Positions 43,823-51,385 of a DNA stretch of 64,000 nt are shown here, piece after piece. Below the pieces are notes generated by a model. The model had not been told where the DNA came from. It saw nothing but the letters and a program-made list of their open reading frames with translations, and ran no database searches. The stretch's first letter is position 1, and each line of letters opens with the position of its first letter. A program made the translations under genes and the position numbers. This DNA comes from Candidatus Gastranaerophilales bacterium (lineage in GTDB: Bacteria; Cyanobacteriota; Vampirovibrionia; Gastranaerophilales; Gastranaerophilaceae), in NCBI GenBank assembly GCA_944325735.1, contig CALVBI010000001.1, forward strand, positions 186,001 through 250,000. Reading direction: 5' to 3'.

Positions 43823-45193
43823 TCACATACCTAACGCATAAGCAAAAAGTTCTCCAACCATTTTGTTGTATAATCTCCCATCATCTTTGGCAAAAAGATT
43901 TTCCCAATGACTCAAAGCGCTGCCATCAGTAGAATATGAAGGATTAGTCATCATAAGATGATGAGTATTTGTATCATATCTTAGTGGAAACAAATCATCC
44001 ATTTGCATAAAACTCGGCAATTTATCACTCGCCTGATAAAACCCGAAAAGAGCTGTATTAATTCTATTTAATTTTTGATCATATGAAAGCCCACCTGTAT
44101 AATTATCATTTGTAACTTCGACTCCTGGAGCATAATCTCTTGAATAACTCAAATTTGCAGACAATTCTTTAACTGCCTCAAAGTTATCTCCTGTAATATA
44201 ATCAGTTCCGGCATTAAGTCCCATATTTTCAAATCTTTCAAAATCATCAGAACTTTTTTCACCGACAAAACTAATATCAGTTTTTCCTGAACGCAATCTT
44301 ATTTCATTCAAAATATACTGCATCTGTTGATATTCAGGCAAAGCCCCGACACCTGTATAATTTCCCATATCATAACCGCCAATATGTTTTGCAGAATCTA
44401 TAAACATACATTCAAAACCTAAATTCATAAGTTTTACACATTCATTAATATAAATTTCCACATGTTCAGAATTACCCCAATTAAAAGTTTCATCATCTTT
44501 ATAATCTCTAGCGATTTTTATTTGATCTGCGGAAATTACATGACGAAACCCGACTTTTATTCCCCGAAAATGAGCTAAATCTACAAATGCTTTTAATTGT
44601 TGCTCAGGTGAAATTTTATCTGCAATAGAATAATCTATTACATTATCACTGTATGATGTATTTAATCTTAGTCCATATATAGAATTCTCTACAAAAGGCC
44701 CTTTTTCATAAGCATCACCATAAATATTCTGCCAAATTTGAGATAAAATAATACAATTTGCCCAACTTTTTGCTGACGGTGGTATTGCACAAAGAAATTT
44801 TATACAACTCAAAATTCCACTGCAAGTACAGCCATTATCCATAGTTGCAATTGCTCTGTCATTAATTTCAATATAATTTGCAAAACGCCCCCAATTATCA
44901 CCATAATTCGGAGTTTTTATCTCATCCGGGAAATTATCATAGAATTTTCCGTCCTCGACAAGTGTCATAATAATATTCACAGCTTGTTTTACAGACAGTT
45001 TTAAAACATCAGATGGTACAACATTCCCAAGCCAACGCTTATTATAAGCACTGCCAATCCCATGGAAAGCAATATAACTACTAAAAGAATCCTGAATTAA
45101 TTTTGTATCTTCACCCAGAGCTTTTAATAAATTATTTACGGCATTTTTTCCCATAACATGATTATTTATAACCAATTTAGGAAAAATTTTCAT
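43823..45193 (-). CDS. Glycosidase-like TIM-barrel protein, uncertain family
   Basis: 456 residues, unknown. Several stretches look like alpha-amylase-type barrels: AHFRGIKVGFRHVISADQIK (about 207-226), CMFIDSAKHIGGYD (about 262-275, Asp266 where the nucleophile lies) and ISFVGEKSSDD (about 307-317, Glu312 where the acid/base lies). The order and spacing fit, but the usual regions I and IV are not clear, and two Cys cluster at GCTCSGILSC (121-130). No signal peptide. RBS CAGGGA. Treat as GH13-like by inference only; it begins MKIFPKL, loosely like the tagged proteins. Confidence 0.6.
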   Translation of the reverse strand: MKIFPKLVINNHVMGKNAVNNLLKALGEDTKLIQDSFSSYIAFHGIGSAYNKRWLGNVVPSDVLKLSVKQAVNIIMTLVEDGKFYDNFPDEIKTPNYGDNWGRFANYIEINDRAIATMDNGCTCSGILSCIKFLCAIPPSAKSWANCIILSQIWQNIYGDAYEKGPFVENSIYGLRLNTSYSDNVIDYSIADKISPEQQLKAFVDLAHFRGIKVGFRHVISADQIKIARDYKDDETFNWGNSEHVEIYINECVKLMNLGFECMFIDSAKHIGGYDMGNYTGVGALPEYQQMQYILNEIRLRSGKTDISFVGEKSSDDFERFENMGLNAGTDYITGDNFEAVKELSANLSYSRDYAPGVEVTNDNYTGGLSYDQKLNRINTALFGFYQASDKLPSFMQMDDLFPLRYDTNTHHLMMTNPSYSTDGSALSHWENLFAKDDGRLYNKMVGELFAYALGM

Positions 45194-45218
45194 TCCCTGA
45201 AATATTAATTAAATTTTT

Positions 45219-45857
45219 TTATAATCCGCCATACATTTTTGAAAGAGGTTCTTTTTTATCAGGAGGAATAATTAACATTCCACTATATGGGTGATTAGGG
45301 TCTTGTATCATTCCTATTTTGTCAGTATAAAATCTTCTAGCCTCAGGCATTGCATTTAATCTGATATTGCCGACACATTGAGCCTCATCACTTCGTCTTT
45401 GAGCAATTTGAAGTAATCTTATTCCAACACCTTTGTAATAATCTAAACCTTTTTTATAAAAAGGAGTTTTAGGATTTGAATAGTTGAATAAATCATCCAC
45501 TAAAACATGACTTGGATCTTCCTTATACATGAATTTATCATAATTAAAATATTTCTTAATTTTTACTAAAAATTCTCCAATCAATTCATCGTTATTATTT
45601 TTCAAATAATAACGTTCATTTCCGCAATCAAAACGCTTAAAAACATTTACAAATTCATCTGTACCTTTTGTAGCATTTTTTAATAGAACATGCCCAATAA
45701 ACCCCTCACCCATCATTCCAATATTCATATGAGTAAGTCGTTGAATATCTCCTGCACCTGTAAAAGAAGGTTTGTTTAATTTTACATTTCCATTACCTGA
45801 TTGCAAATTTCCGCATTGATAGCGATACATATAATTGTTTTGAATATTAATAGCCAT
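45219..45857 (-). CDS. Tagged protein with GNAT-like C-terminal half
   Basis: 212 residues. The first 40 are Asn/Gln/Tyr-rich (MAINIQNNYMYRYQ) and end in KPSFTGAGD, the F-x-G tag style. The C-terminal half has GIRLLQIAQRRSDEAQCVGN followed by NAMPEARRFYTDKIGMIQD, which resembles the acetyl-CoA-binding helix and final strand of GNAT enzymes, though the R/Q-x-x-G-x-G loop is reduced to YKGVGIRLL. Upstream TATAAA is seven bases before the ATG, possibly leaderless. Confidence 0.7.
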   Translation of the reverse strand: MAINIQNNYMYRYQCGNLQSGNGNVKLNKPSFTGAGDIQRLTHMNIGMMGEGFIGHVLLKNATKGTDEFVNVFKRFDCGNERYYLKNNNDELIGEFLVKIKKYFNYDKFMYKEDPSHVLVDDLFNYSNPKTPFYKKGLDYYKGVGIRLLQIAQRRSDEAQCVGNIRLNAMPEARRFYTDKIGMIQDPNHPYSGMLIIPPDKKEPLSKMYGGL

Positions 45858-45974
45858 AGTGATTTTTATAACTGATGTGAATTTTTAAAATTGCCTAAAA
45901 ATAAAATTTTTATTAACAAAAGTTTATAAATCCATTTTTAGTGATAAAATTAAGAATTGAAAGAGAGGCATAAA

Positions 45975-46484
45975 ATGATTAATGAAAAATTAGAAAAAGC
46001 ATTTAACGACCAAATTAACAAAGAATTATATTCAGAATATCTATATCTTTCAATGCAAGCATATTTTGAAAGATTAAATCTTAAAGGTTTTGTAAACTGG
46101 ATGTCTGTACAAGTTCAAGAAGAACATGCACACGCATTAGGAATGTTTGATTATTTAAACCAACGCGGTGGAAATGTTCAATTAGAAGCTATTGATAAAC
46201 CTGAAACTGATTGGGAATCTCCTCTTGCTGTATTTGAACAAGTTTTGGAACACGAAGAATATGTTACATCAAGAATTAACGCTCTAATGGATGTAGCGGA
46301 AGAAACAAAAGATCGTGCAGCAATGTCATTCTTAAACTGGTACTTAAAAGAACAAGTTGAAGAAGAAGATAACGTAGGTAATGTATTAGCTACATTAAAA
46401 CTTATCGGAGATGACAAAAAAGCTCTATTAATGCTTGATAAAGACTTAGCGACAAGAACATTTGTACAACCTGTTATAGGATAG
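45975..46484 (+). CDS. ftnA: Ferritin (FtnA type, non-haem)
   Basis: Iron-storage protein assembling into a 24-mer. 169 residues. Ferroxidase residues E17, E50 and H53 are in NKELYSEYLYLS and QEEHAHALGM; a third helix carries the later Glu (ILKEQVEEEDNV region, about 125-136). The ATG at 45975 has AGAGAGG ahead; an earlier in-frame ATG at 45957 would add six residues. Confidence 0.93.
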   Translation: MINEKLEKAFNDQINKELYSEYLYLSMQAYFERLNLKGFVNWMSVQVQEEHAHALGMFDYLNQRGGNVQLEAIDKPETDWESPLAVFEQVLEHEEYVTSRINALMDVAEETKDRAAMSFLNWYLKEQVEEEDNVGNVLATLKLIGDDKKALLMLDKDLATRTFVQPVIG

Positions 46485-46516
46485 AAGTAAAGAAGACAAG
46501 AGGTCAGGAAGTCAAG
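46485..46516. repeat. Dispersed purine-rich repeat R2, intergenic copy
   Basis: The stretch AAGACAAGAGGTCAGGAAGT continues to CAAG. It shares CAGGAAGTCAAG exactly with a segment inside the KS-dehydratase gene at 58899. Both are built of AAGNCAAG-like units. Confidence 0.5.
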
Positions 46517-46575
46517 CTATTTTCGCTTTTTTAAAAACACACTTCTTATCTAATTGTTTGAACAATTTTTTAATT

Positions 46576-47052
46576 ATGATTACATATAAAAAAGTTGAAA
46601 AACAAAATATAAAAGAACTTGCAAGTCTGGCTTATGCTATTTGGCATGAATACTGGACTTGCATTCTTTCTTCTGAACAAATTGATTACATGGTAGAAAA
46701 TTTTCAATCAGAACAAGCTATAAATAAGCAAATTGAAAACGAAAATTACACATATTATTTTATAATCCAAGATGGTCAAAAAGCAGGATATTTTGGAATA
46801 TCAGACAAAAAAGATTACTTATTTTTATCAAAATTATACATACAAAAAGATTTTAGACATAAAGGGCTTGGAACAAAGGCCTTTAAAGAAATAAAACAGC
46901 TCGCAAACGGAAAAAAAATTCAACTCACAGTGAACAAACATAATATAAATTCAATTAATGCCTATAAAAAATGGGGATTTAAAACAATAGATTCAGTTGT
47001 AACCGATATTGGCTCAGGTTTTGTAATGGACGATTATATTATGGAAGCATAA
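46576..47052 (+). CDS. GNAT-family N-acetyltransferase
   Basis: 158 residues, unknown substrate. Motif A is complete: LFLSKLYIQKDFRHKGLGTK (about 75-94), followed by NKHNINSINAYKKWGFKTID, the standard GNAT ending. No Shine-Dalgarno precedes the chosen ATG; an in-frame TTG 18 bp upstream is less likely. Own transcription unit with terminator. Confidence 0.85.
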   Translation: MITYKKVEKQNIKELASLAYAIWHEYWTCILSSEQIDYMVENFQSEQAINKQIENENYTYYFIIQDGQKAGYFGISDKKDYLFLSKLYIQKDFRHKGLGTKAFKEIKQLANGKKIQLTVNKHNINSINAYKKWGFKTIDSVVTDIGSGFVMDDYIMEA

Positions 47053-47089
47053 ACCAGCTTATTCTGCAACTGACTTTAAAATAAATGTA

Positions 47090-47119
47090 AGCCCCTGTAA
47101 AATACAGAGGCTGTTTTTT
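47090..47119 (+). terminator. Intrinsic terminator after GNAT gene
   Basis: AGCCCCTGT and ACAGAGGCT pair with one mismatch around a five-base loop, followed by GTTTTTTG. Confidence 0.8.
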
Positions 47120-47163
47120 GTATAAGAAGGTGTGTAGAAAAGATTCGCATTTATGATTAAGTT

Positions 47164-48213
47164 TCAGCTGTTAACTGTTTTTGTACCCGCATTTCTGTAG
47201 CCGATACCTGCCCTATAACCTGATATAAAATACATAAACGGCAATGCAGGCTCAATCCATTTAAAACCTGATAAAATCCCTGCAGTTGCTATATCATCAG
47301 CGTGCAGAGCAATATCTAAAGCTTCAGGTCTGCGTTCATTATACAATCCTTTTTTATTATTTTTTTCACCAAATAACGGATTAATACAATGTTTGCTCAC
47401 AAAATTTGCAATATAACTTCCGCCAATAATTCCTGTTGCCGTAATTCCTGCAAGTATTACAGCTAATTTTTTCATAGGAGTAAGCGGTTTAATTTTCTTT
47501 GCTTTTTCTAACTTTTCAGAAAGAAAAAGGGCACTACCGGCACCTACATTACATAGGAAGATATTTGCAAGATACTGGTATAAGCCCTCTTTGACCTTAT
47601 CGGCCGTTCCTTTTCTAGTGATTTTATGTGTAGTTTTATCCGCTATAATACCGCCTGTCACACCACCGACTACCGGTATAAGACCTAAAAGAGACAACCT
47701 TTTTATTTCAGAAAAAATCTCCTTTGAATTTAGATTTTTCTTTTCAGGCAAAATTACACTGAAAAGTTCTTTTTTCGCAGGAGATTCAGGAAGTTTATTG
47801 ATTAGTGTATCTATTTGTTTTGGAGATAATTCTTTTAATTTAGCAGTACGCAAAATCCCTAAGATTTGTTCATCTTTAATCTTCGTTTTTTTAATAAATG
47901 CCTCAACAGCCTCTGTATGAACTTTTTGCAATTCTGAGAAATGCACTCTTTCCATTAACCCGTTAAAAATCTTTTTCCCGCCAATTTTTAATCCTCTTGT
48001 ACCCAGTAATGATGCACCAATTGTACTTGAGATTACTATTGCGTTTTGAATAAATTTTTGTTTTGCATGTTTTTTATCTTTTTTAGCATTCCGAAAAGAA
48101 TCAACTACTCCATAAGCACCACCTGCTCCGATCAATAATGCAGGCATCTTTTGATCCAATTTATTCAAAATCATAGGCTGGTCTACATATTTACAGAGTG
48201 TTGAGATTTTCAT
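47164..48213 (-). CDS. Multi-pass membrane protein of unknown function behind a DtxR-type operator
   Basis: 349 residues. Hydrophobic segments at about 25-38, 57-72, 185-202 (LSLLGLIPVVGGVTGGIIAD), 225-240 and 260-280, separated by basic loops (KKDKKHAKQK; KLEKAKKIKPL). N-terminus MKISTLCKYV. No family recognised; the style (basic loops, ALLIGAGGAYG) suggests a lineage-specific protein. It is the only gene directly preceded by the 16-bp palindrome and a TTGACA promoter, implying metal-dependent expression. RBS AAGGATT. Confidence 0.7.
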   Translation of the reverse strand: MKISTLCKYVDQPMILNKLDQKMPALLIGAGGAYGVVDSFRNAKKDKKHAKQKFIQNAIVISSTIGASLLGTRGLKIGGKKIFNGLMERVHFSELQKVHTEAVEAFIKKTKIKDEQILGILRTAKLKELSPKQIDTLINKLPESPAKKELFSVILPEKKNLNSKEIFSEIKRLSLLGLIPVVGGVTGGIIADKTTHKITRKGTADKVKEGLYQYLANIFLCNVGAGSALFLSEKLEKAKKIKPLTPMKKLAVILAGITATGIIGGSYIANFVSKHCINPLFGEKNNKKGLYNERRPEALDIALHADDIATAGILSGFKWIEPALPFMYFISGYRAGIGYRNAGTKTVNS

Positions 48214-48227
48214 ATTAATCCTTATTT

Positions 48228-48270
48228 GTTAGTCTAGACTAACTTTATATTAAATAATTATTTTTGTCAA
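48228..48270 (-). promoter_or_regulatory. TTGACA promoter with overlapping DtxR/MntR-like palindrome
   Basis: On the minus strand TTGACA (48270-48265) is followed 15-17 bp later by TATAAA/TAAAGT. GTTAGTCTAGACTAAC, a perfect 16-bp palindrome at 48243-48228, covers the expected transcription start. The TTAG-N-CTAG-N-CTAA form resembles operators of the DtxR/MntR family, and a gene for such a regulator ends 67 bp away. Confidence 0.65.
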
Positions 48271-48309
48271 GAGGAATTAAAAAAATTTTTGACTATAAAA
48301 TTTATTCGG

Positions 48310-48717
48310 TTATTTATACAATTTTTTCAAATCTATATCTGATTTTTTAATATAATCGGTTAACTTCACCATATTTTCAAACAATTTATCAGATACAATA
48401 TGTTCCATTTTGCAAGCTGTTTCAAGTGCTTCTTCTTTTTCTACTCCCAAAACTTCCATAAAAAATTTCGATAAATTTTCATGTTTCATCAAAATATTTT
48501 TAGCAATAGTTTCTCCTGCATCCGTCAAAGTAATAGGGGCATAAGGAGCGTAATTAATAAGTTTTTTTTCGGCTAAAATATTCAAAGCTCCTGTCACAGA
48601 TGCTTTTTTAACATCCAAAGCAGAAGCAATAGCAGTAACTTTAGCTTGACCGTTTTTCAATACTTGATTATAAATTTCTTCAATATAATCTTCCAAACTT
48701 ACAGACAATTTTTCCAT
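48310..48717 (-). CDS. DtxR/MntR-family metal-dependent regulator
   Basis: 135 residues: the short (MntR-like) form without an SH3 domain. Winged HTH at about 1-62 (MEKLSVSLEDYIEEIY, DVKKASVTGALNILAEKKLI as recognition region), then the dimerisation/metal domain with KHENLSKFF (His78) and CKMEHIVSDKL (Glu/His about 103-104). Likely Mn or Fe sensor repressing metal-uptake or efflux genes. It is the last gene of the overlapping run that starts with the pigment cluster; its start overlaps the phosphatase stop by one base. Confidence 0.88.
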   Translation of the reverse strand: MEKLSVSLEDYIEEIYNQVLKNGQAKVTAIASALDVKKASVTGALNILAEKKLINYAPYAPITLTDAGETIAKNILMKHENLSKFFMEVLGVEKEEALETACKMEHIVSDKLFENMVKLTDYIKKSDIDLKKLYK

Positions 48718-49361
48718 TACAAACTCCTAATTAAATTTATTATATCACAAGGGTTGTCTATAATGAAATCAGCACCTTCAAGATCTTTACGATCCCTAAA
48801 TCCCCATAATACTCCTATGCATCTCAAATCTGAATTTTTAGCAGTTTCGACATCAACCTCAGAATCTCCGACATAAATTGTAGAATATTTGTCTGCTCCC
48901 AATTCTTTCATAGCTTTAAACACCCCATCAGGAGCGGGTTTTTTAGGAACATCATCAGCTTGACCTATAGCTACATCGATTAAATCACCAAAATATTTTT
49001 TACATAATCCTTTAACGGCAGAGTCGAATTTGTTAGACACTACGCCTATTTTGACACCATCATCATGTAATGTTTTCAGTATCTTTAAGATACCATTGTA
49101 GGGAACAGTATTATTGCACATATTTTCAGAATAATTTTTTTTGAAAATGCAAAGACATTCATCAACATTTTCACAATTATCAGGTACAGCTCTTTCAATG
49201 AGTTTTTTCACTCCATTACCCACAAAACACCTGATTTCTTCAAGTGATCTTTTAGGGTAACCAAATTCTGAAAGTGCAAAATTTGTTGCATCTTTCAAGT
49301 CTTCCAAAGTATTTAATAAAGTTCCGTCCAAGTCAAAAATTACAGTTTTAATCATACTCAA
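48717..49361 (-). CDS. HAD-family phosphatase, phosphoglycolate-phosphatase-like
   Basis: 214 residues. Motif I VIFDLDGTLLNTLEDL (8-23), motif II VVSNKF (about 107), Lys in the VPKKPAPDGV stretch (about 148) and motif IV YVGDSEVDVETAKN (about 163-176) are complete. Gph or a related sugar-phosphate phosphatase; substrate not determinable. It overlaps the acyltransferase start by four bases. Confidence 0.87.
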   Translation of the reverse strand: MSMIKTVIFDLDGTLLNTLEDLKDATNFALSEFGYPKRSLEEIRCFVGNGVKKLIERAVPDNCENVDECLCIFKKNYSENMCNNTVPYNGILKILKTLHDDGVKIGVVSNKFDSAVKGLCKKYFGDLIDVAIGQADDVPKKPAPDGVFKAMKELGADKYSTIYVGDSEVDVETAKNSDLRCIGVLWGFRDRKDLEGADFIIDNPCDIINLIRSL

Positions 49362-50302
49362 ATTTTATCACAGAAAAAATCATAAAAATGGTAGAATTGA
49401 AGCGGATATTTCTTAGTCAAAGCTTCTAAAAATTCAACATATTCTGATTTCAATTTTTCCAATTTTTCTTTTCTCGTACCTTCAGATATAAATTTTTTCA
49501 AATGAATACAATATTTTCCGTTTTTCTCCAAAGTACAGACTATAAAATAAATAGGAGAATTAAGCATAAGCCCGAATTTAAAAGCTCCAATCGGGAACGA
49601 AACTTTTTTACCTAAAAAATCAGATTGGAATACAGCATCTTTATTATGGGCAGAAACCCTATCTCCTGCAATAAAAAGGACTTCCCCTTTATCCAGTTTG
49701 TCTTTAATCTCTATCGATGTTGTAACATCAATATTTTCAACAGGATAAGCAGTAATAGGATTATTTGAAGAAATTGAATTTAAAAAATTCTTGAATATAC
49801 TGCATTGATTTCCTTCCAAAAACAAATTCACTCTTGTATCGTCAATAACTTCACCTGAGCGGAAAAATGTTCTCATAGCATTGACATTCCCAAGATGTGA
49901 ACATAAAAAATAAATACCTTTTTTATCCAGCAAATCATCATAAAAAACTTTCTTTTCTGCTTCATCAGCAAAAAATATATTCTTAAAACTGAAATTGTCC
50001 GTAAACATTTCAATTTTATCCACAAGACTGTATGAGTAATTTAAAAAATGTCTGAATGATGAGAATATATCACCTTTACCTGTCGCAATTTTCAAATATT
50101 TTTGAGAGCATTTTCTAATTTCAGGTGCACCTAAAAAAGCAAAAAGAGTTACAAAAAATACAATGAATTTAACAGGAGCCTTACCTGCGATATTGTAAAT
50201 ATACCATAACAGCATTAGCCTTTTACGCCCTGCTGCTTGTTCTTTTACCTCATACCATTTTAATTCGTTATTCTCTGAATTCTCTGACAAATTACACTCC
50301 AA
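49358..50302 (-). CDS. LpxL/COG4261-like acyltransferase of the aryl-polyene cluster
   Basis: 314 residues, membrane-associated. LCSHLGNVNAMRTFF (about 133-147) is the acyltransferase motif of the lauroyltransferase superfamily (His followed by a polar residue five positions later), and IAGDRVSAHN and SFPIGAFKFGLMLNSPIYFI (about 235-254) are family blocks. In known APE clusters a COG4261-type acyltransferase is fused to a glycosyltransferase (ApeJ); here the glycosyltransferase half is missing. Role inferred: moving an acyl or polyene chain onto a membrane lipid. Confidence 0.75.
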   Translation of the reverse strand: MECNLSENSENNELKWYEVKEQAAGRKRLMLLWYIYNIAGKAPVKFIVFFVTLFAFLGAPEIRKCSQKYLKIATGKGDIFSSFRHFLNYSYSLVDKIEMFTDNFSFKNIFFADEAEKKVFYDDLLDKKGIYFLCSHLGNVNAMRTFFRSGEVIDDTRVNLFLEGNQCSIFKNFLNSISSNNPITAYPVENIDVTTSIEIKDKLDKGEVLFIAGDRVSAHNKDAVFQSDFLGKKVSFPIGAFKFGLMLNSPIYFIVCTLEKNGKYCIHLKKFISEGTRKEKLEKLKSEYVEFLEALTKKYPLQFYHFYDFFCDKI

Positions 50303-50314
50303 TCAATTTATATT

Positions 50315-51367
50315 TTAGCATTTTACACACGATAAAAGAGTATAATCGTGAATTCCGATATTTTCATGTTTTTTATCGAGCTTTAATCCGGCTTTTTCAA
50401 TAAGTTCAATCATTCTTTTTTCAGAATACATCTTACTTTTACCGTTAGCCATACAAGTAAAATACAATGAGATATGAACAAGTGAATATGTAGCACCATC
50501 AAATAATTGTCTATCTGTGAAAGGTTCTAAAATAAATATTTTTGTATCGTCAGTCATAGCATTTTTTATATTCTTTAAAATTGTAATAATCTGCTCTTCT
50601 GAAAAACAGTCTAAAAACTGACTCATAAATACCGCACCTGAAATTTTTGGGAATTGAGATTTCAAAACATCAACACCATGAAATTTTAATCTGTCATTAT
50701 GCAAATGATTTTTAGCAACCTCAATATTTTCAGGCAGGTCAATCATATTGACAATACAATCTTTATTGAATTCCAAACAAGCTCTCTCAAATTTGCCTGT
50801 ATTCCCGCCGATGTCAAAAATTTGAGCTGGCTCATCTTCAAAAATAATTTTTAAAACTTCTTCAAAACATCTATCAGAATAGTAATGGTCAAAATCAAAC
50901 CAACTTTTTTTCATATCACTCGGCAATTTATGAAGCGCATTATAAATAGTTTCATAATCCCCAATAAATTTATGACACCCGACAGGTTCTTCTTTTGCAA
51001 AAGATTCTCCAAGTTCAGATGCACCAAGATAACATACATCTTTTACAAAATTGAAATTAACCTTTGTCATTTCGTTATGTAAAAATACTGAAGCGACTAA
51101 AGAATTTGCAAACTTATCACCTGTTTTAATAACAATACCGCAAGCTGATGCAACTTCTAACAAAGTTTCTGCAGTGTATTTTGATACATTACAATTTTCA
51201 ATAATTTGCTCAACAGTAGACGGATTTTCATCCAAAAAGTCCAAAATCCCAAAATTTAACATTGCTCCTACAGCTTGAAAAGTCAATGGTGCAAATGCAA
51301 TTTTTTGAGCTTCTGATAAAGCCTTAACTTGTGGTGATATGTGTCTTTTAATTCTTCTATACTTCAT
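50315..51367 (-). CDS. SAM-dependent O-methyltransferase of the aryl-polyene cluster
   Basis: 350 residues. An N-terminal winged-helix dimerisation domain (about 15-100; GILDFLDENPSTVEQIIENC) precedes a class I methyltransferase fold: IFDIGGNTGKFERACLEF (about 189-206) is the SAM loop, MIDLPENIEVAK the acidic loop, VFMSQFLDCF and FILEPFTD later strands. This layout matches plant/polyketide O-methyltransferases and the ApeB-type enzyme. It would methylate the aryl hydroxyl of the pigment head. Twelve bases separate it from the next gene. Confidence 0.85.
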   Translation of the reverse strand: MKYRRIKRHISPQVKALSEAQKIAFAPLTFQAVGAMLNFGILDFLDENPSTVEQIIENCNVSKYTAETLLEVASACGIVIKTGDKFANSLVASVFLHNEMTKVNFNFVKDVCYLGASELGESFAKEEPVGCHKFIGDYETIYNALHKLPSDMKKSWFDFDHYYSDRCFEEVLKIIFEDEPAQIFDIGGNTGKFERACLEFNKDCIVNMIDLPENIEVAKNHLHNDRLKFHGVDVLKSQFPKISGAVFMSQFLDCFSEEQIITILKNIKNAMTDDTKIFILEPFTDRQLFDGATYSLVHISLYFTCMANGKSKMYSEKRMIELIEKAGLKLDKKHENIGIHDYTLLSCVKC

Positions 51368-51385
51368 TTTTGTACCTTAATTATA

